A stretch of 64,000 bases of DNA, from contig NZ_POXG01000001.1 in the NCBI RefSeq assembly GCF_003044565.1, positions 682,001 through 746,000 of the forward strand, given 5' to 3'. Under the pieces are notes generated by a model. That model made no database searches, was not told the DNA's origin, and worked only from the letters and a program-made list of their open reading frames with translations. Origin of the DNA: Neisseria sicca (GTDB taxonomy: Bacteria; Pseudomonadota; Gammaproteobacteria; Burkholderiales; Neisseriaceae). Position 1 is the stretch's first letter; each line of letters begins with the position of its first letter. Below are positions 36,343 through 45,081 of the stretch, one piece after another. A program made the position numbers and the translations under genes.

Positions 36343-37263
36343 ATGGGAAGCGACGTGAAAAAAGTGCTGCTGGTGTATTACTCGCAAACCGGACAGCTGG
36401 CGGAACTGGTGCGGAATTTCGCCGAGCCTTTGCAGCAGAGCGGTATCCATGTGGATTGCGTGAACCTTGAGCCGCAAGAGCCGTATCCGTTTCCGTGGTC
36501 GTTTTGGCGGTTTTTCAACACCTTTCCCGAAACCGTCCACCTGAAACCCGCGCCGATTCTGCCGCCCGCCATTCCCGCCGACGATTACGACGCCGTGGTT
36601 ATCGCTTATACCGTCTGGTTCCTCTCTCCCGCCCAGCCGATTACCGCCTTCCTGCAACGGGAAGAAACCCGCCGCCTGCTCAACGGCAAACCCGTGGTAA
36701 CGCTTATCGGCTGCCGCAATATGTGGTTGGGCGCGCAGGAAAAAATGAAGTCGCTTTTAGCACGCAACGGCGCGAAACTCATCGGCAACATCGTTAAAAT
36801 CGACGCATGCAACAGCGCCGCCAGCTTCATTACCACCCCCGCATGGCTGCTGTCGGGCGACAAACAATACTTCCGCGCCCTGCCCTCCGCCGGCATCGCA
36901 GACGGAGAGCTGGCCGACGCGGCGCGCTTCGGCGCGAAAATGCGGGATACCCTTTTACAAAACAAAACCTTGGACGAAACCCTGTTTCAAAACATGGGCG
37001 CGGCCAAGGTGAACGAAAAACTGATTTTCAGCGAAAAAGCCGCCGGCCGCAGCTTTTTTCTGTGGGGCAGGCTGCTGATGGCCGCCGGACGTGTGTCCCC
37101 CCTGCTGCGCCGCACCCTGCTGTGTTTTTATATCCTGTTTCTGCTGGCGATGATTCTGGTGTTGGTACCGGTGAGCGTATTGGTGAAAAAACTGCTGCAT
37201 CCGCTGCTCAAAGGTCGTCTGAAAAAACTGGCAGAGTATTACAGCCAGCCCTCCGGCGGATAA
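36343..37263 (+). CDS. darA: DarA-like dialkylresorcinol condensing enzyme (flavodoxin-like)
   Basis: A protein of about 300 residues. The N-terminal half is flavodoxin-like (KKVLLVYYSQTGQLAELV; TVWFLSPAQP); the C-terminus has hydrophobic segments (LCFYILFLLAMILVLVPVSVL), so it is probably membrane-associated. This layout matches proteins annotated as dialkylresorcinol condensing enzyme DarA, which with the ketosynthase DarB joins two acyl chains into a resorcinol ring. The DarB-like gene follows 380 bases on, which strengthens the assignment. Start: ATG 36343 or GTG 36355 (MKKVLLVYY, the usual family start, with GGGAAG just upstream). I list the longer form. A DUS near the 3' end encodes KGRLKK. 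Confidence 0.72.
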   Translation: MGSDVKKVLLVYYSQTGQLAELVRNFAEPLQQSGIHVDCVNLEPQEPYPFPWSFWRFFNTFPETVHLKPAPILPPAIPADDYDAVVIAYTVWFLSPAQPITAFLQREETRRLLNGKPVVTLIGCRNMWLGAQEKMKSLLARNGAKLIGNIVKIDACNSAASFITTPAWLLSGDKQYFRALPSAGIADGELADAARFGAKMRDTLLQNKTLDETLFQNMGAAKVNEKLIFSEKAAGRSFFLWGRLLMAAGRVSPLLRRTLLCFYILFLLAMILVLVPVSVLVKKLLHPLLKGRLKKLAEYYSQPSGG

Positions 37264-37329
37264 ATCGGATTACAGTTGTCGTCACACATTCTGACCATTT
37301 CAGACGACCCCGAATACAGAAAGCACTCC

Positions 37330-37575
37330 ATGCCCGAAGTGATCCATTACCCCGAACGCCGCCGCTTCCAAATCGACATCAACGGTTTGGAAGCAGGCTA
37401 CATTAGTTATACCGAACACAACGGAAGCTGGGACGTGGACCACACCGAAGTTTCGCCCAATTTCCGTAATCAGGGCATCGCCCGAATGCTGGTGGATGCG
37501 TTAACGGCATATGCCGAAGCACACGGCATCCCGCTCACTGCAAGCTGCGATTACGCGGCGCGGTTTATCGGCTGA
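37330..37575 (+). CDS. Small GNAT-fold acetyltransferase (YjdJ/NATD1 type)
   Basis: An 81-residue protein of the short GCN5-related N-acetyltransferase group: GYISYTEHNGSWDVDHTEVSP, then the acetyl-CoA motif FRNQGIARMLVDALTAYAEAHG, and a final CDYAARFI. Such proteins are common, and their substrates are unknown. An open frame begins at 37276, but that extension is the translation of a DUS (ISDDPE), so the ATG at 37330 is preferred. It lies between darA and darB; it may be a passenger. Confidence 0.78.
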   Translation: MPEVIHYPERRRFQIDINGLEAGYISYTEHNGSWDVDHTEVSPNFRNQGIARMLVDALTAYAEAHGIPLTASCDYAARFIG

Positions 37576-37644
37576 CCACTTACCATAGTGAGACAAAATA
37601 GCGCCGTAATATCCCTATTTTGTTTCGCCATATAACCCAAAACC

Positions 37645-38802
37645 ATGACTCTAAATAACACACTCAAAAACGTTTACCTCAACCACATCGCCGCCTTCCT
37701 GCCCAACGCGCCCGTCGGCAATGACGAGATGGAAGCCGTACTCGGTATGGCGGGCGAGCTGCCCTCGCGCGTTCGGCGCATGATTTTGCGTTCCAACGGC
37801 ATCCAAACACGGCATTACGCCATAGACCCCGACAGCCGCCGCGCCACGCATACCAATGCCGAACTTGCCGCCGAAGCAGTCCGCCGGCTGTTCGCTCAAG
37901 GCATCGAGCCCAAAGACATCACCAGCCTGTCCTGCGCTACCTCCTACCCCGACCAAACCATGCCCGGACACGGCGTGATGGTACACGGTCTTTTAAATAT
38001 ACCCTCCTGCGAAGTATTGAGCATGGCGGGCGTGTGCGCGGCAGGTATGGCGGCGATGAAACACGCCTACAACGCCGTACGAACCGGTGAACACGCCCAC
38101 GCCGTCGCCGCCGCTTCGGAAAACGCTTCGGCAGTAATGCGCGGCGAAGTCTTCCAACAAGAAACCGACCATAAAAAGCTGGAGAATGCCTCTCCCGAAA
38201 TCGGTTTTGAAAAAGACTTTTTACGCTGGATGCTGTCGGACGGCGCGGGCGCGGCATACTTGTCCGACCGCCCCAATTCAGACGACCTCAGCCTGAAAAT
38301 CCACTGGATAGAGCTGCTCTCCTACGCCAACGAAATGCCGCCCTGTATGTATGCCGGCGCAGAATTCCGCGACGGCGTGTTCGAAAGCTGGAAACACGCC
38401 GACCCAGAATACAGCCGCCGCCACAGCCTGATGGCGGTCAAGCAGGACGTAAAACTATTGAACGAAAACATCGTCCGCTACACGGTGGAAAAACCGCTCG
38501 CGCAAATCGCCGCCAAACACGGCATCCGCGCCGACGAAATCGACTGGTTCCTGCCGCACTACTCTTCCGGCTTTTTCCGCGACCGCCTTTCAGACGGTCT
38601 GAAAAACATCGGCTTCGACATCCCGCAGGAAAAATGGTTTACCAACCTCTACACCAAAGGCAACACCGGATCGGCATCGATTTACATCATCCTTGAAGAA
38701 TTTATGCGCACCTTCCCATTGGAGCGCGGTCAAAAAGTTTTGTGCTACGTTCCCGAAAGCGGGCGTTTCTCAACTTGTTTCATGCTTTTGGAAGCGGTAT
38801 AG
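37645..38802 (+). CDS. darB: DarB-like ketosynthase III
   Basis: A 385-residue thiolase-fold condensing enzyme related to beta-ketoacyl-ACP synthase III. The triad is complete: Cys131 in SMAGVCAAGM, His305 in FLPHYSSGF and Asn340 in KGNTGSAS. It is longer than housekeeping FabH (about 320), and the N-terminal FLPNAPVGNDEMEAVLG is typical of the DarB group. DarB joins two beta-ketoacyl chains in dialkylresorcinol synthesis, for instance of flexirubin and arcuflavin pigments. The DarA-like gene is just upstream. FabH-like priming of another pathway is the alternative. Two DUS-like stretches lie in the gene (SDDLSL; SDGLKN). Confidence 0.8.
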   Translation: MTLNNTLKNVYLNHIAAFLPNAPVGNDEMEAVLGMAGELPSRVRRMILRSNGIQTRHYAIDPDSRRATHTNAELAAEAVRRLFAQGIEPKDITSLSCATSYPDQTMPGHGVMVHGLLNIPSCEVLSMAGVCAAGMAAMKHAYNAVRTGEHAHAVAAASENASAVMRGEVFQQETDHKKLENASPEIGFEKDFLRWMLSDGAGAAYLSDRPNSDDLSLKIHWIELLSYANEMPPCMYAGAEFRDGVFESWKHADPEYSRRHSLMAVKQDVKLLNENIVRYTVEKPLAQIAAKHGIRADEIDWFLPHYSSGFFRDRLSDGLKNIGFDIPQEKWFTNLYTKGNTGSASIYIILEEFMRTFPLERGQKVLCYVPESGRFSTCFMLLEAV

Positions 38803-38829
38803 CAAACTGAAAAAAGGTCGTCTGAAACT

Positions 38830-39228
38830 ATGGAAATCAAAGACATCCCGCAAGATGACAGCGAAAGCTACCACGGACATCTGAAAGTCATTTACGGCAC
38901 GCGCAACGGGCGTTATGAAGCCGGTACCAGCAGCGGCTGGCAGGACGAAGCCTACGCCACCGAAATGGCGGTCGCCGAACTCGACGAACAAACCCGCGCC
39001 GCCCGCGAAGCAGTGGCTCGGGGCGAATATTCGCCGCTGTATTACCATATGTTCCGCTTCCGCCACGACGAAACCGGTTTGGCAATGGCAGCAGGCGTAT
39101 GGAAATGGCAGCTCCGCCGCCACCTGCGTCCCGAAATCTTCGCCAAGCTGCCCGACAAAACCCTGCAAAAATACGCCGACGCGCTGCAAATCAGCATAGA
39201 CGAATTGAAGCGGACGGACGCGGATTAA
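38830..39228 (+). CDS. Conserved small protein of the DAR/APE locus, unknown function
   Basis: A 132-residue soluble protein with no signal peptide, 27 bases behind darB in the same direction. I cannot assign a domain. It is rich in Trp, Tyr and charged residues (GRYEAGTSSGWQDEAYATEMAVAELDEQTR) and ends in a helical part (LPDKTLQKYADALQISIDELK) that could be a small helix-turn-helix-like tail. A DUS forms its upstream region, so the ATG at 38830 is the natural start. Confidence 0.72.
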   Translation: MEIKDIPQDDSESYHGHLKVIYGTRNGRYEAGTSSGWQDEAYATEMAVAELDEQTRAAREAVARGEYSPLYYHMFRFRHDETGLAMAAGVWKWQLRRHLRPEIFAKLPDKTLQKYADALQISIDELKRTDAD

Positions 39229-39327
39229 GGCGAACCGACCTGATTTTTCAGACGACCCTTCTAAAGTCTGAAACGCTGCCGCCTAATCATAAAAACACTC
39301 CCAAACAAATATCCGATTGACACCCCC

Positions 39328-40320
39328 ATGACCGAATTCCCACACCAGCATACCGCCCACTGCGAAAGCGGCGTAATGTCCACGCTGCTCAAATACCACG
39401 GCCACGACTTGGACGAAGCCATGATTTTCGGCATCGCCCATGCGCTGACCTTTGTCTGGCTACCCGTCGTCAAACTGGGCGGCATGCCGCTGGTTTCCTA
39501 CCGCATCGCACCGCGCGGCATCATCAAAAACACCTGCAAGGCATTGGGGCTGAAATTGTCCGCCCGCAAATTTTCCAATGCCCAAAAGGGGCAGGACGCG
39601 CTGGATGCCGCGCTTTCATCGGGCAAACTGGCGGGTTTGCAGACCTCCGTATTCTGGCTGCCGTATTTCCCGCCGCAAATGCGTTTCCATTTCAACGCGC
39701 ACAATCTCTTAGTGTACGGCAAAGACGGCGGCGACTACCTGATCAGCGACCCCGTGTTTGAAACCGTGCAGCGCTGCGCCGCCGAAGATTTGCAGCGGGC
39801 GCGCTTCGCCAAAGGCGTGCTGGCGGCAAAAGGCATGATGTACACGCTGGAAAACGACAGGTCGTCTGAAAAAATTAAGACAGACTTGCCCGCCATCATC
39901 CGCAAAGCCATACGCAAAAACGCCAAACAAATGCTCCCGCCCGTTTTTTTCGCCGGCGTAAAAGGCATCCGCACGTTGGCAAAAAACATCGAAGCCCTGC
40001 CCACTAAACGAAATGCAAAATACCAAAAGCTGTTCCTCGGCCATCTCGTGCGGATGCAGGAAGAAATCGGCACCGGCGGCGCGGGTTTCCGCTATATCTA
40101 CGCCTATTTCCTCGAACAGGCCGCCCGTATCTGCGACAACCCCGCGTTTCAGACAGCCTCGGAACAAATGACCGCCATCGGCGACCAGTGGCGGCAGTTT
40201 GCAGCAATGTGCGTGAAGCAGTGTAAAAAGCCGTCTGAAAATGGCTGCCGCGAAATCGCCGCATTTTTGCGCAAGATTGCGGACGATGAAGAAGCCTTGT
40301 GGCGGGGATTGTTGAAATAA
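39328..40320 (+). CDS. BtrH N-terminal/DUF4872-type acyltransferase-like protein
   Basis: A 330-residue cytoplasmic protein. The N-terminal half has the cysteine-peptidase-like layout of BtrH: Cys12 in HCESGVM, then FHFNAHNLLVYG with the His and ISDPVF with the Asp. BtrH of butirosin synthesis moves an acyl group from an ACP to an amine. The second half is a helical DUF4872-like domain. BtrH-type genes accompany darA/darB in several dialkylresorcinol clusters, so it may release or transfer the acyl product here. A DUS in the gene encodes RSSEK at about residue 179. A hundred-base gap with one DUS precedes it. Confidence 0.78.
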   Translation: MTEFPHQHTAHCESGVMSTLLKYHGHDLDEAMIFGIAHALTFVWLPVVKLGGMPLVSYRIAPRGIIKNTCKALGLKLSARKFSNAQKGQDALDAALSSGKLAGLQTSVFWLPYFPPQMRFHFNAHNLLVYGKDGGDYLISDPVFETVQRCAAEDLQRARFAKGVLAAKGMMYTLENDRSSEKIKTDLPAIIRKAIRKNAKQMLPPVFFAGVKGIRTLAKNIEALPTKRNAKYQKLFLGHLVRMQEEIGTGGAGFRYIYAYFLEQAARICDNPAFQTASEQMTAIGDQWRQFAAMCVKQCKKPSENGCREIAAFLRKIADDEEALWRGLLK

Positions 40321-40401
40321 TGGGGAATCATGCGGCATAACTCAATCCGCTGCGCACCGTTTTAAAATCAGGTCGTCTGAAAACTCAAAGAAAAGATAAA
40401 A

Positions 40402-41145
40402 ATGCGTTACTTAGCCACACTCTTATTATTGTGTTCCGCCTTAACCCACGCCGCACCGCCGGACGGCTTTGCCTTGGTTCATGATGCCGACGGACACACC
40501 AACTTACGCGAAAGCCCTGATTTGAATGCCAAAGTCTTGGCAAAAATCCCCAACGGCACACCGTTGAAATGTTTGGGTGATGGCGGTGAAGGCAGCCTGA
40601 GTTTCTGTACTGCCCAGCTGCAACAACCTGCCGCAGAAGACTACGGTTTCATCCATTACAGCCGCCTGATATTTCCCGCCTCCGACAAAAGCTTCGTCCG
40701 CCTGCGCGAACAATCCGGTCGCGACGATACGCTGACTTTGTCCGGTAGCGGACAAAAGGTACATATCGTTGCTCGGCGTATTCATCCAAAACTCAGCGAT
40801 TTCTCGGGTATCAGCAAAAACAAATATACCGCTCGCCTCTATCAAGGCAAACCGTTCTACGGCACAGATAACACCATTCCCAAAAGCGTATTTGTAATAG
40901 AACAGATCACACTAAACGGCCAAGCGGTTCCCGCTGCCGAACTGCAAGGACTGTTCTCGCCCGATTTTGCCGCCACCGCACGCGATAGCCAGGTGTACGA
41001 CCGCTGGGAAGCCTATTACCGCAGCATCGATAAGAGGCTCTATCTATTTGGCAGACAAGGCTCGGGCGCCGGTAGTTTCGATGTCTGCTTTATATTTAAG
41101 GACGGTAAATTCCAGCGCCGCTATTTATGGAATGCTGCGCTATAA
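40402..41145 (+). CDS. SH3-like secreted protein, tandem copy 1
   Basis: A 247-residue periplasmic protein with a signal peptide (MRYLATLLLLCSALTHA) and an N-terminal bacterial SH3-like domain (DGHTNLRESPDLNAKVLAKIPNGTPLKC), which in other proteins binds cell-wall peptides. The C-terminal two thirds I do not recognise; it contains a conserved ITLNGQAVPAAELQGLF and ends in FIFKDGKFQRRYLW. It is the first of three tandem paralogues, each with the same upstream DUS, so a 789-bp unit was duplicated twice. The start ATG is fixed by comparison: copies 2 and 3 have an extra upstream ATG that is absent here. Confidence 0.8.
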   Translation: MRYLATLLLLCSALTHAAPPDGFALVHDADGHTNLRESPDLNAKVLAKIPNGTPLKCLGDGGEGSLSFCTAQLQQPAAEDYGFIHYSRLIFPASDKSFVRLREQSGRDDTLTLSGSGQKVHIVARRIHPKLSDFSGISKNKYTARLYQGKPFYGTDNTIPKSVFVIEQITLNGQAVPAAELQGLFSPDFAATARDSQVYDRWEAYYRSIDKRLYLFGRQGSGAGSFDVCFIFKDGKFQRRYLWNAAL

Positions 41146-41190
41146 ATATCGCTCGAAAAGGTCGTCTGAAAACTCAAAGAAATGATAAAA

Positions 41191-41934
41191 ATGCGTTACT
41201 TAGCCACTCTCTTATTATTGTGTTCCGCCTTAACCCATGCCGCGCCGCCGAACGGCTTTGCCTTGGTGCATGATGCCGACGGACACACCAACTTGCGCAA
41301 AAGCCCCGATTTGAATGCCAAAGTCTTGGCAAAAATTCCCAACGGCACGCCGTTGGAATGTGTGGAAGAACTCAGTGAAACCAGATCAGACTTCTGTTTT
41401 GTTCAGCTACAACAGGCAAGCGCCGACGATTCCGGCTTTATCCATTACAGCCGTCTGATATTCCCAGCCGCCGACAAAAGCTTTGTCCGCCTGCGCGAAC
41501 AATCCGGTCACGACGATACGCTGACTTTGTCCGGCAACGGTCAAACGGTACACATCGTTGCCCGCCGCATTCACCCTAAACTCAGTGATTTCTCGGGTAT
41601 CAGCAAAGACAAATACACCGCGCGTCTCTATCAAGGCAAGCCGTTCTATGGCATGGACTCTATGATTTCCAAAAGCGTGTTCGCGCTTGAACGTATCACG
41701 CTAAACGGTCAAGCGGTTCCCGCTGCCGAACTGCAAGGACTCTTCTCGCCCGATTTTGCCTCCACCGCACGCGGCAGCAATGTATATCAAGGCTGGGAAG
41801 CTTATTACCGCCGCAGCGATAAGACGCTTTATCTGTTTGGCAGACAAGGTTCGGACGGCGCTCCTTTCGATGTCTGCTTTATATTTAAGGACGGTAAATT
41901 CCAGCGCCGTTATTTATGGAGTGCTGCGATTTAA
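41191..41934 (+). CDS. SH3-like secreted protein, tandem copy 2
   Basis: A 247-residue paralogue of the preceding gene with the same signal peptide, SH3-like segment and C-terminus. Most differences from copy 1 are in the segment after the SH3-like region (VEELSETRSDFCFVQLQQASADDSG). The in-frame ATG three codons earlier (41182) is a point change not shared with copy 1 and is not used as the start. The upstream spacer with DUS repeats that of copy 3 almost base for base, so copies 2 and 3 look like the most recent duplication in flanking DNA. Confidence 0.78.
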   Translation: MRYLATLLLLCSALTHAAPPNGFALVHDADGHTNLRKSPDLNAKVLAKIPNGTPLECVEELSETRSDFCFVQLQQASADDSGFIHYSRLIFPAADKSFVRLREQSGHDDTLTLSGNGQTVHIVARRIHPKLSDFSGISKDKYTARLYQGKPFYGMDSMISKSVFALERITLNGQAVPAAELQGLFSPDFASTARGSNVYQGWEAYYRRSDKTLYLFGRQGSDGAPFDVCFIFKDGKFQRRYLWSAAI

Positions 41935-41979
41935 ATATCGCTCGAAAAGGTCGTCTGAAAACTCAAAGAAATGATAAAA

Positions 41980-42723
41980 ATGCGTTACTTAGCTTCCCTC
42001 TTATTATTGTGTTCCGCCTTAACCCATGCCGCGCCGCCGGACGGCTTTGCCTTGGTTTATGATGCCGACGGACACACCAACTTACGCGAAAGCCCCGATT
42101 TGAACGCCAAAGTTTTGGCAAAAATTCCCAACGGCACGCCGTTGGAATGTGTAGGCGAAGCCAGCAAAGACAATCCGAATTTCTGTACCGCGCTGTTGCA
42201 ACAGGTAGCCACCCACGGTTACGGCTTTATCCACCGCAGCCGTCTGATATTTCCAGCCTCTGACAAAAACTTCGCTACACTGCGTGAACACTTCGGTCAC
42301 GACGATACGTTGACTTTGTCCGGCGGCGGTCAAACGGTACACATCGCCGCCCGCCGTATCCATCCCAAACGCAGCGACTTTTCAGGTACAGCCCCAAATA
42401 GTGACACCGCGTCTCTTTATCGGGGCAAACCGTTTTACGGTACAGACGACTCCATTCCGAAAAGCGTATTTGCCATAGAACAGATTACGCTGAACGGTCA
42501 AGCAGTTCCCGCTGCCGAACTGCAAGGGCTGTTCTTGCCCGATTTTGCCGCCACTGCACGCGGCAGCAATGCGTATGATGGCTGGGAAGCCTATTACCGC
42601 CGTACCGACAAGACGCTTTATCTGTTTAATTCGGTGAATAATGATGCCGGTTCTTTCGGTATGTGTTTCGTATTTAAAGACGGCAAATTCCAACGCCGTT
42701 ATGTATGGACTGCATTACTATAA
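41980..42723 (+). CDS. SH3-like secreted protein, tandem copy 3
   Basis: A 247-residue paralogue, the most different of the three in the middle part (TLREHFGHDDTLTLSGGGQTVHIAARRIHPKRSDFSG is changed in several places) and near the end (LFNSVNNDAGSFGMCFVF). The signal peptide and SH3-like part are conserved. It lies 28 bases before the ABC transporter ATPase gene, so it is probably co-transcribed with it. Confidence 0.78.
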   Translation: MRYLASLLLLCSALTHAAPPDGFALVYDADGHTNLRESPDLNAKVLAKIPNGTPLECVGEASKDNPNFCTALLQQVATHGYGFIHRSRLIFPASDKNFATLREHFGHDDTLTLSGGGQTVHIAARRIHPKRSDFSGTAPNSDTASLYRGKPFYGTDDSIPKSVFAIEQITLNGQAVPAAELQGLFLPDFAATARGSNAYDGWEAYYRRTDKTLYLFNSVNNDAGSFGMCFVFKDGKFQRRYVWTALL

Positions 42724-42751
42724 ATATTCATTAAAGGGCAATTTGGAAACC

Positions 42752-43666
42752 ATGATTCAAATCCAATCCCTCTCCCACCGTTATCCCAAAGCCGAAACTG
42801 CCGCGCTGGACAATGTGTCGTTCGAAATTGCCGACGGCGAATGTTTGGGGCTGCTCGGTCACAACGGTGCGGGGAAAACGACACTGATGTCGCTTTTGGC
42901 AGGCTTGCAGGAAGTACGGCAGGGCGAAATTTTGTTTGACGGCAAGCCGTTGCGCCTGTTGAGCCGCAGCGAGCGGCAGAAAATCGGTTTGGTGCCGCAG
43001 GATTTCGCGTTTTATCCGCAGCTTTCTGTGTGGGACAACCTGCTGTTTTTCGCCTCGCTTTACAAAGTGCGCGACAAGGGTCGTCTGAATGCGCTATTAG
43101 AACAGACCGACCTGACCGCCCACAAGAACAAAGCGGCGAAGCATCTTTCGGGCGGACTTAAACGTCGTCTGAATTTTGCCATCGGCTTGATTAACACGCC
43201 GCAACTGGTATTCCTTGATGAAATCACGGTCGGCATCGACCCGCAGTCGCGCCGCTTTATCCTTGACAGCGTGGCGGATTTGACACGGCAGGGGGTAACG
43301 GTGGTTTACACCTCGCACTATCTGTCGGAAATCGAGCAGCTTTGCGGCAAAATTGCGCTGCTGCAACACGGCAAGCTGGTGTACCACGGCGGTTTGGATG
43401 AGCTTCTAAGCACGCAAACCGGTGTCGTGCGTTTTACCGTCGAACCGCCGCTGCCGCCTCAAACGCTGGCCGCTTTGGGTGCAAAGCAAGTGGACAGCCG
43501 CGGCATGATGGAAACGGCGCACGATGCCGCCACCGTTTACGCCGCCCTGCAACAAAGCAGCGCGCAAATCCGCTACTTCCAGCAGGGACACGGTTCGCTG
43601 GAAACGTTTTACCTTGATTTCCTGCGCAAAGACGAGCCAGCAACAGATAAGCAAAATCCACAATGA
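42752..43666 (+). CDS. ABC transporter ATP-binding protein
   Basis: A 304-residue ATPase for an ABC-2 type exporter. Walker A GHNGAGKT (36-43), Q-loop VPQDF, signature LSGGLKRR (132-139), Walker B LVFLDE (Glu157) and the switch His in VYTSHYLSE are all in place. The C-terminal extension of about 80 residues resembles that of drug/lipid-exporting (DrrA-like) ATPases. The ATG at 42752 follows TTGGAAACC and begins MIQIQSLSHRYP; the open frame extending into copy 3 is not used. Its TGA overlaps the permease ATG (ATGA), so the two are coupled. Confidence 0.93.
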   Translation: MIQIQSLSHRYPKAETAALDNVSFEIADGECLGLLGHNGAGKTTLMSLLAGLQEVRQGEILFDGKPLRLLSRSERQKIGLVPQDFAFYPQLSVWDNLLFFASLYKVRDKGRLNALLEQTDLTAHKNKAAKHLSGGLKRRLNFAIGLINTPQLVFLDEITVGIDPQSRRFILDSVADLTRQGVTVVYTSHYLSEIEQLCGKIALLQHGKLVYHGGLDELLSTQTGVVRFTVEPPLPPQTLAALGAKQVDSRGMMETAHDAATVYAALQQSSAQIRYFQQGHGSLETFYLDFLRKDEPATDKQNPQ

Positions 43667-44916
43667 CGACTTCCTCCCTCCTCAAAGAACTCAAACTGCT
43701 CTGCCGCGACCTGCACGGTTTGGCCGTGTTGTTTGTGATGCCCATCGCCTTCATGCTGATTATGTCGTTGGCGCTGAGCCGCGACCAAGATCCGCACACC
43801 GACAGCCGCATCGCGCTGGTCGGCGCGGCAGACGACAGCGTCAATACCGCGCTGGCCGCCGCGCTGGAAAAAGAGCAGATTCATGTCACGCGGATGTCGT
43901 CTGAAAAACTGACCGACGCGCAAAACGGCCTGCACGACAAGCGTTTCCAACTGGTGCTGTACAACCCGAACCCCGCTTCCGGCAAAATCGCCGACAACAA
44001 AGCCCTGCAAATCTATGTACCGCCCGATACCGAACCTTCATGGCTGGCGGCGGTCAAAGGCGTTTTGCAGCAGCATTACACCCAAACGCGGCTGGACGCT
44101 TATTTCGACAACAATGACGGCATCAAAATCGACAATAAAAAACTGCCCCGTTCCATCCGCAAAGACATCCAGAAAAAAGTCGATGAAAAAAACGACGAAC
44201 AATTCGCCGCCGTGCGCAGCTTTTTAGATAAAAAAATGCTGGAAGAACACTATCTGAGCGCAGGTAGCGGCACGGTGGAAAAACCCAACGCCGTACAGCA
44301 CAGCGTTCCCGCATGGCTGATTTTCGGTATGTTTTTCATTATGATACCGCTGTCGAACGTCATGGCGCTGGAACGCCAGACCAACACCATCACCCGCCTG
44401 CGTCTCGCCCGCGCCTCCGCGTCCGGCCTGATTGCCGCCAAACTCGTCCCCTATTTCCTGATTAACCAACTCCAATTTACCGGAATGCTGCTGCTCGGCC
44501 GCTACCTTCTGCCCGAAATCGGCGTGCCCGCCCTCATACTCAACGGCAGCCTTGTTCCCTACGCGCTGCTGTCCGCCGCCGTCAGCGCCGCCGCACTCGG
44601 CTACGCGCTTTTGGTCAGCGTCTGCGCCAAATCCACCGAACACGCCGTCGTCCTCGGCGGCGGCGGCATCATCCTGATGGCAGCAATCGGCGGCATTATG
44701 GTACCCGCCCACGTCATGCCCGAAACCATGCAGCAACTCACTTGGATTTCCCCGATGGCATGGGGCTTGAAGGCTTTTCAAGAACTGCTGCTCAACCGCA
44801 GCGGACTGGACGGAATCGGCCGCTACCTCATCCTGCTGTCCGCCTTCTCCGCCGCCACCCTGACCGCCGCCGTGCTGGTTTACCGCAGGCAGTTGCAGAC
44901 GCAGGTACGGTTTTAA
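43663..44916 (+). CDS. ABC-2 type transporter permease
   Basis: A 417-residue inner-membrane protein: one N-terminal helix (about 18-38, LAVLFVMPIAFMLIMSLAL), a large periplasmic domain (about 40-215), then five more helices (from PAWLIFGMFFIMIPLSNVMAL to the end). This is the one-plus-five layout of ABC-2 exporters such as YhhJ/YbhR. It is coupled to the ATPase gene. Location within the DAR/APE-type locus suggests export of a lipid-like product or intermediate, but no substrate can be read from the sequence. An ordinary terminator follows. Confidence 0.9.
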   Translation: MTTSSLLKELKLLCRDLHGLAVLFVMPIAFMLIMSLALSRDQDPHTDSRIALVGAADDSVNTALAAALEKEQIHVTRMSSEKLTDAQNGLHDKRFQLVLYNPNPASGKIADNKALQIYVPPDTEPSWLAAVKGVLQQHYTQTRLDAYFDNNDGIKIDNKKLPRSIRKDIQKKVDEKNDEQFAAVRSFLDKKMLEEHYLSAGSGTVEKPNAVQHSVPAWLIFGMFFIMIPLSNVMALERQTNTITRLRLARASASGLIAAKLVPYFLINQLQFTGMLLLGRYLLPEIGVPALILNGSLVPYALLSAAVSAAALGYALLVSVCAKSTEHAVVLGGGGIILMAAIGGIMVPAHVMPETMQQLTWISPMAWGLKAFQELLLNRSGLDGIGRYLILLSAFSAATLTAAVLVYRRQLQTQVRF

Positions 44917-44935
44917 AAAACGTTGTCAAAACCAT

Positions 44936-44981
44936 AAAAAAGGCTGTCAAAAATTATGTTTAAATTTCGGACAGCTTTTTT
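44936..44981 (+). terminator. Intrinsic terminator after the ABC transporter operon
   Basis: AAAAAGGCTGTC and GACAGCTTTTTT pair around an AT-rich loop, 20 bases after the permease stop codon. It ends the rightward transcript that starts at or before darA. Confidence 0.85.
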
Positions 44982-45081
44982 CTGAGAGCTATAACAGTTT
45001 CAACTTGCTTCGATAATCAAGACAACCCCATAGCAACTCTATTGTTAACCCCATCAGGTAAACATATGGCCACTATATGTA

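Noticed and set aside
36495..36797. Alternative frames within darA and the other high-GC genes
   Set aside because: Arg/Pro-rich shadow frames typical for GC-rich third positions, with no conserved motif.
40370..42736. CRISPR or other short-repeat array
   Set aside because: The 789-base period is a tandem gene duplication; no short regularly spaced repeats are present here or elsewhere in the window.
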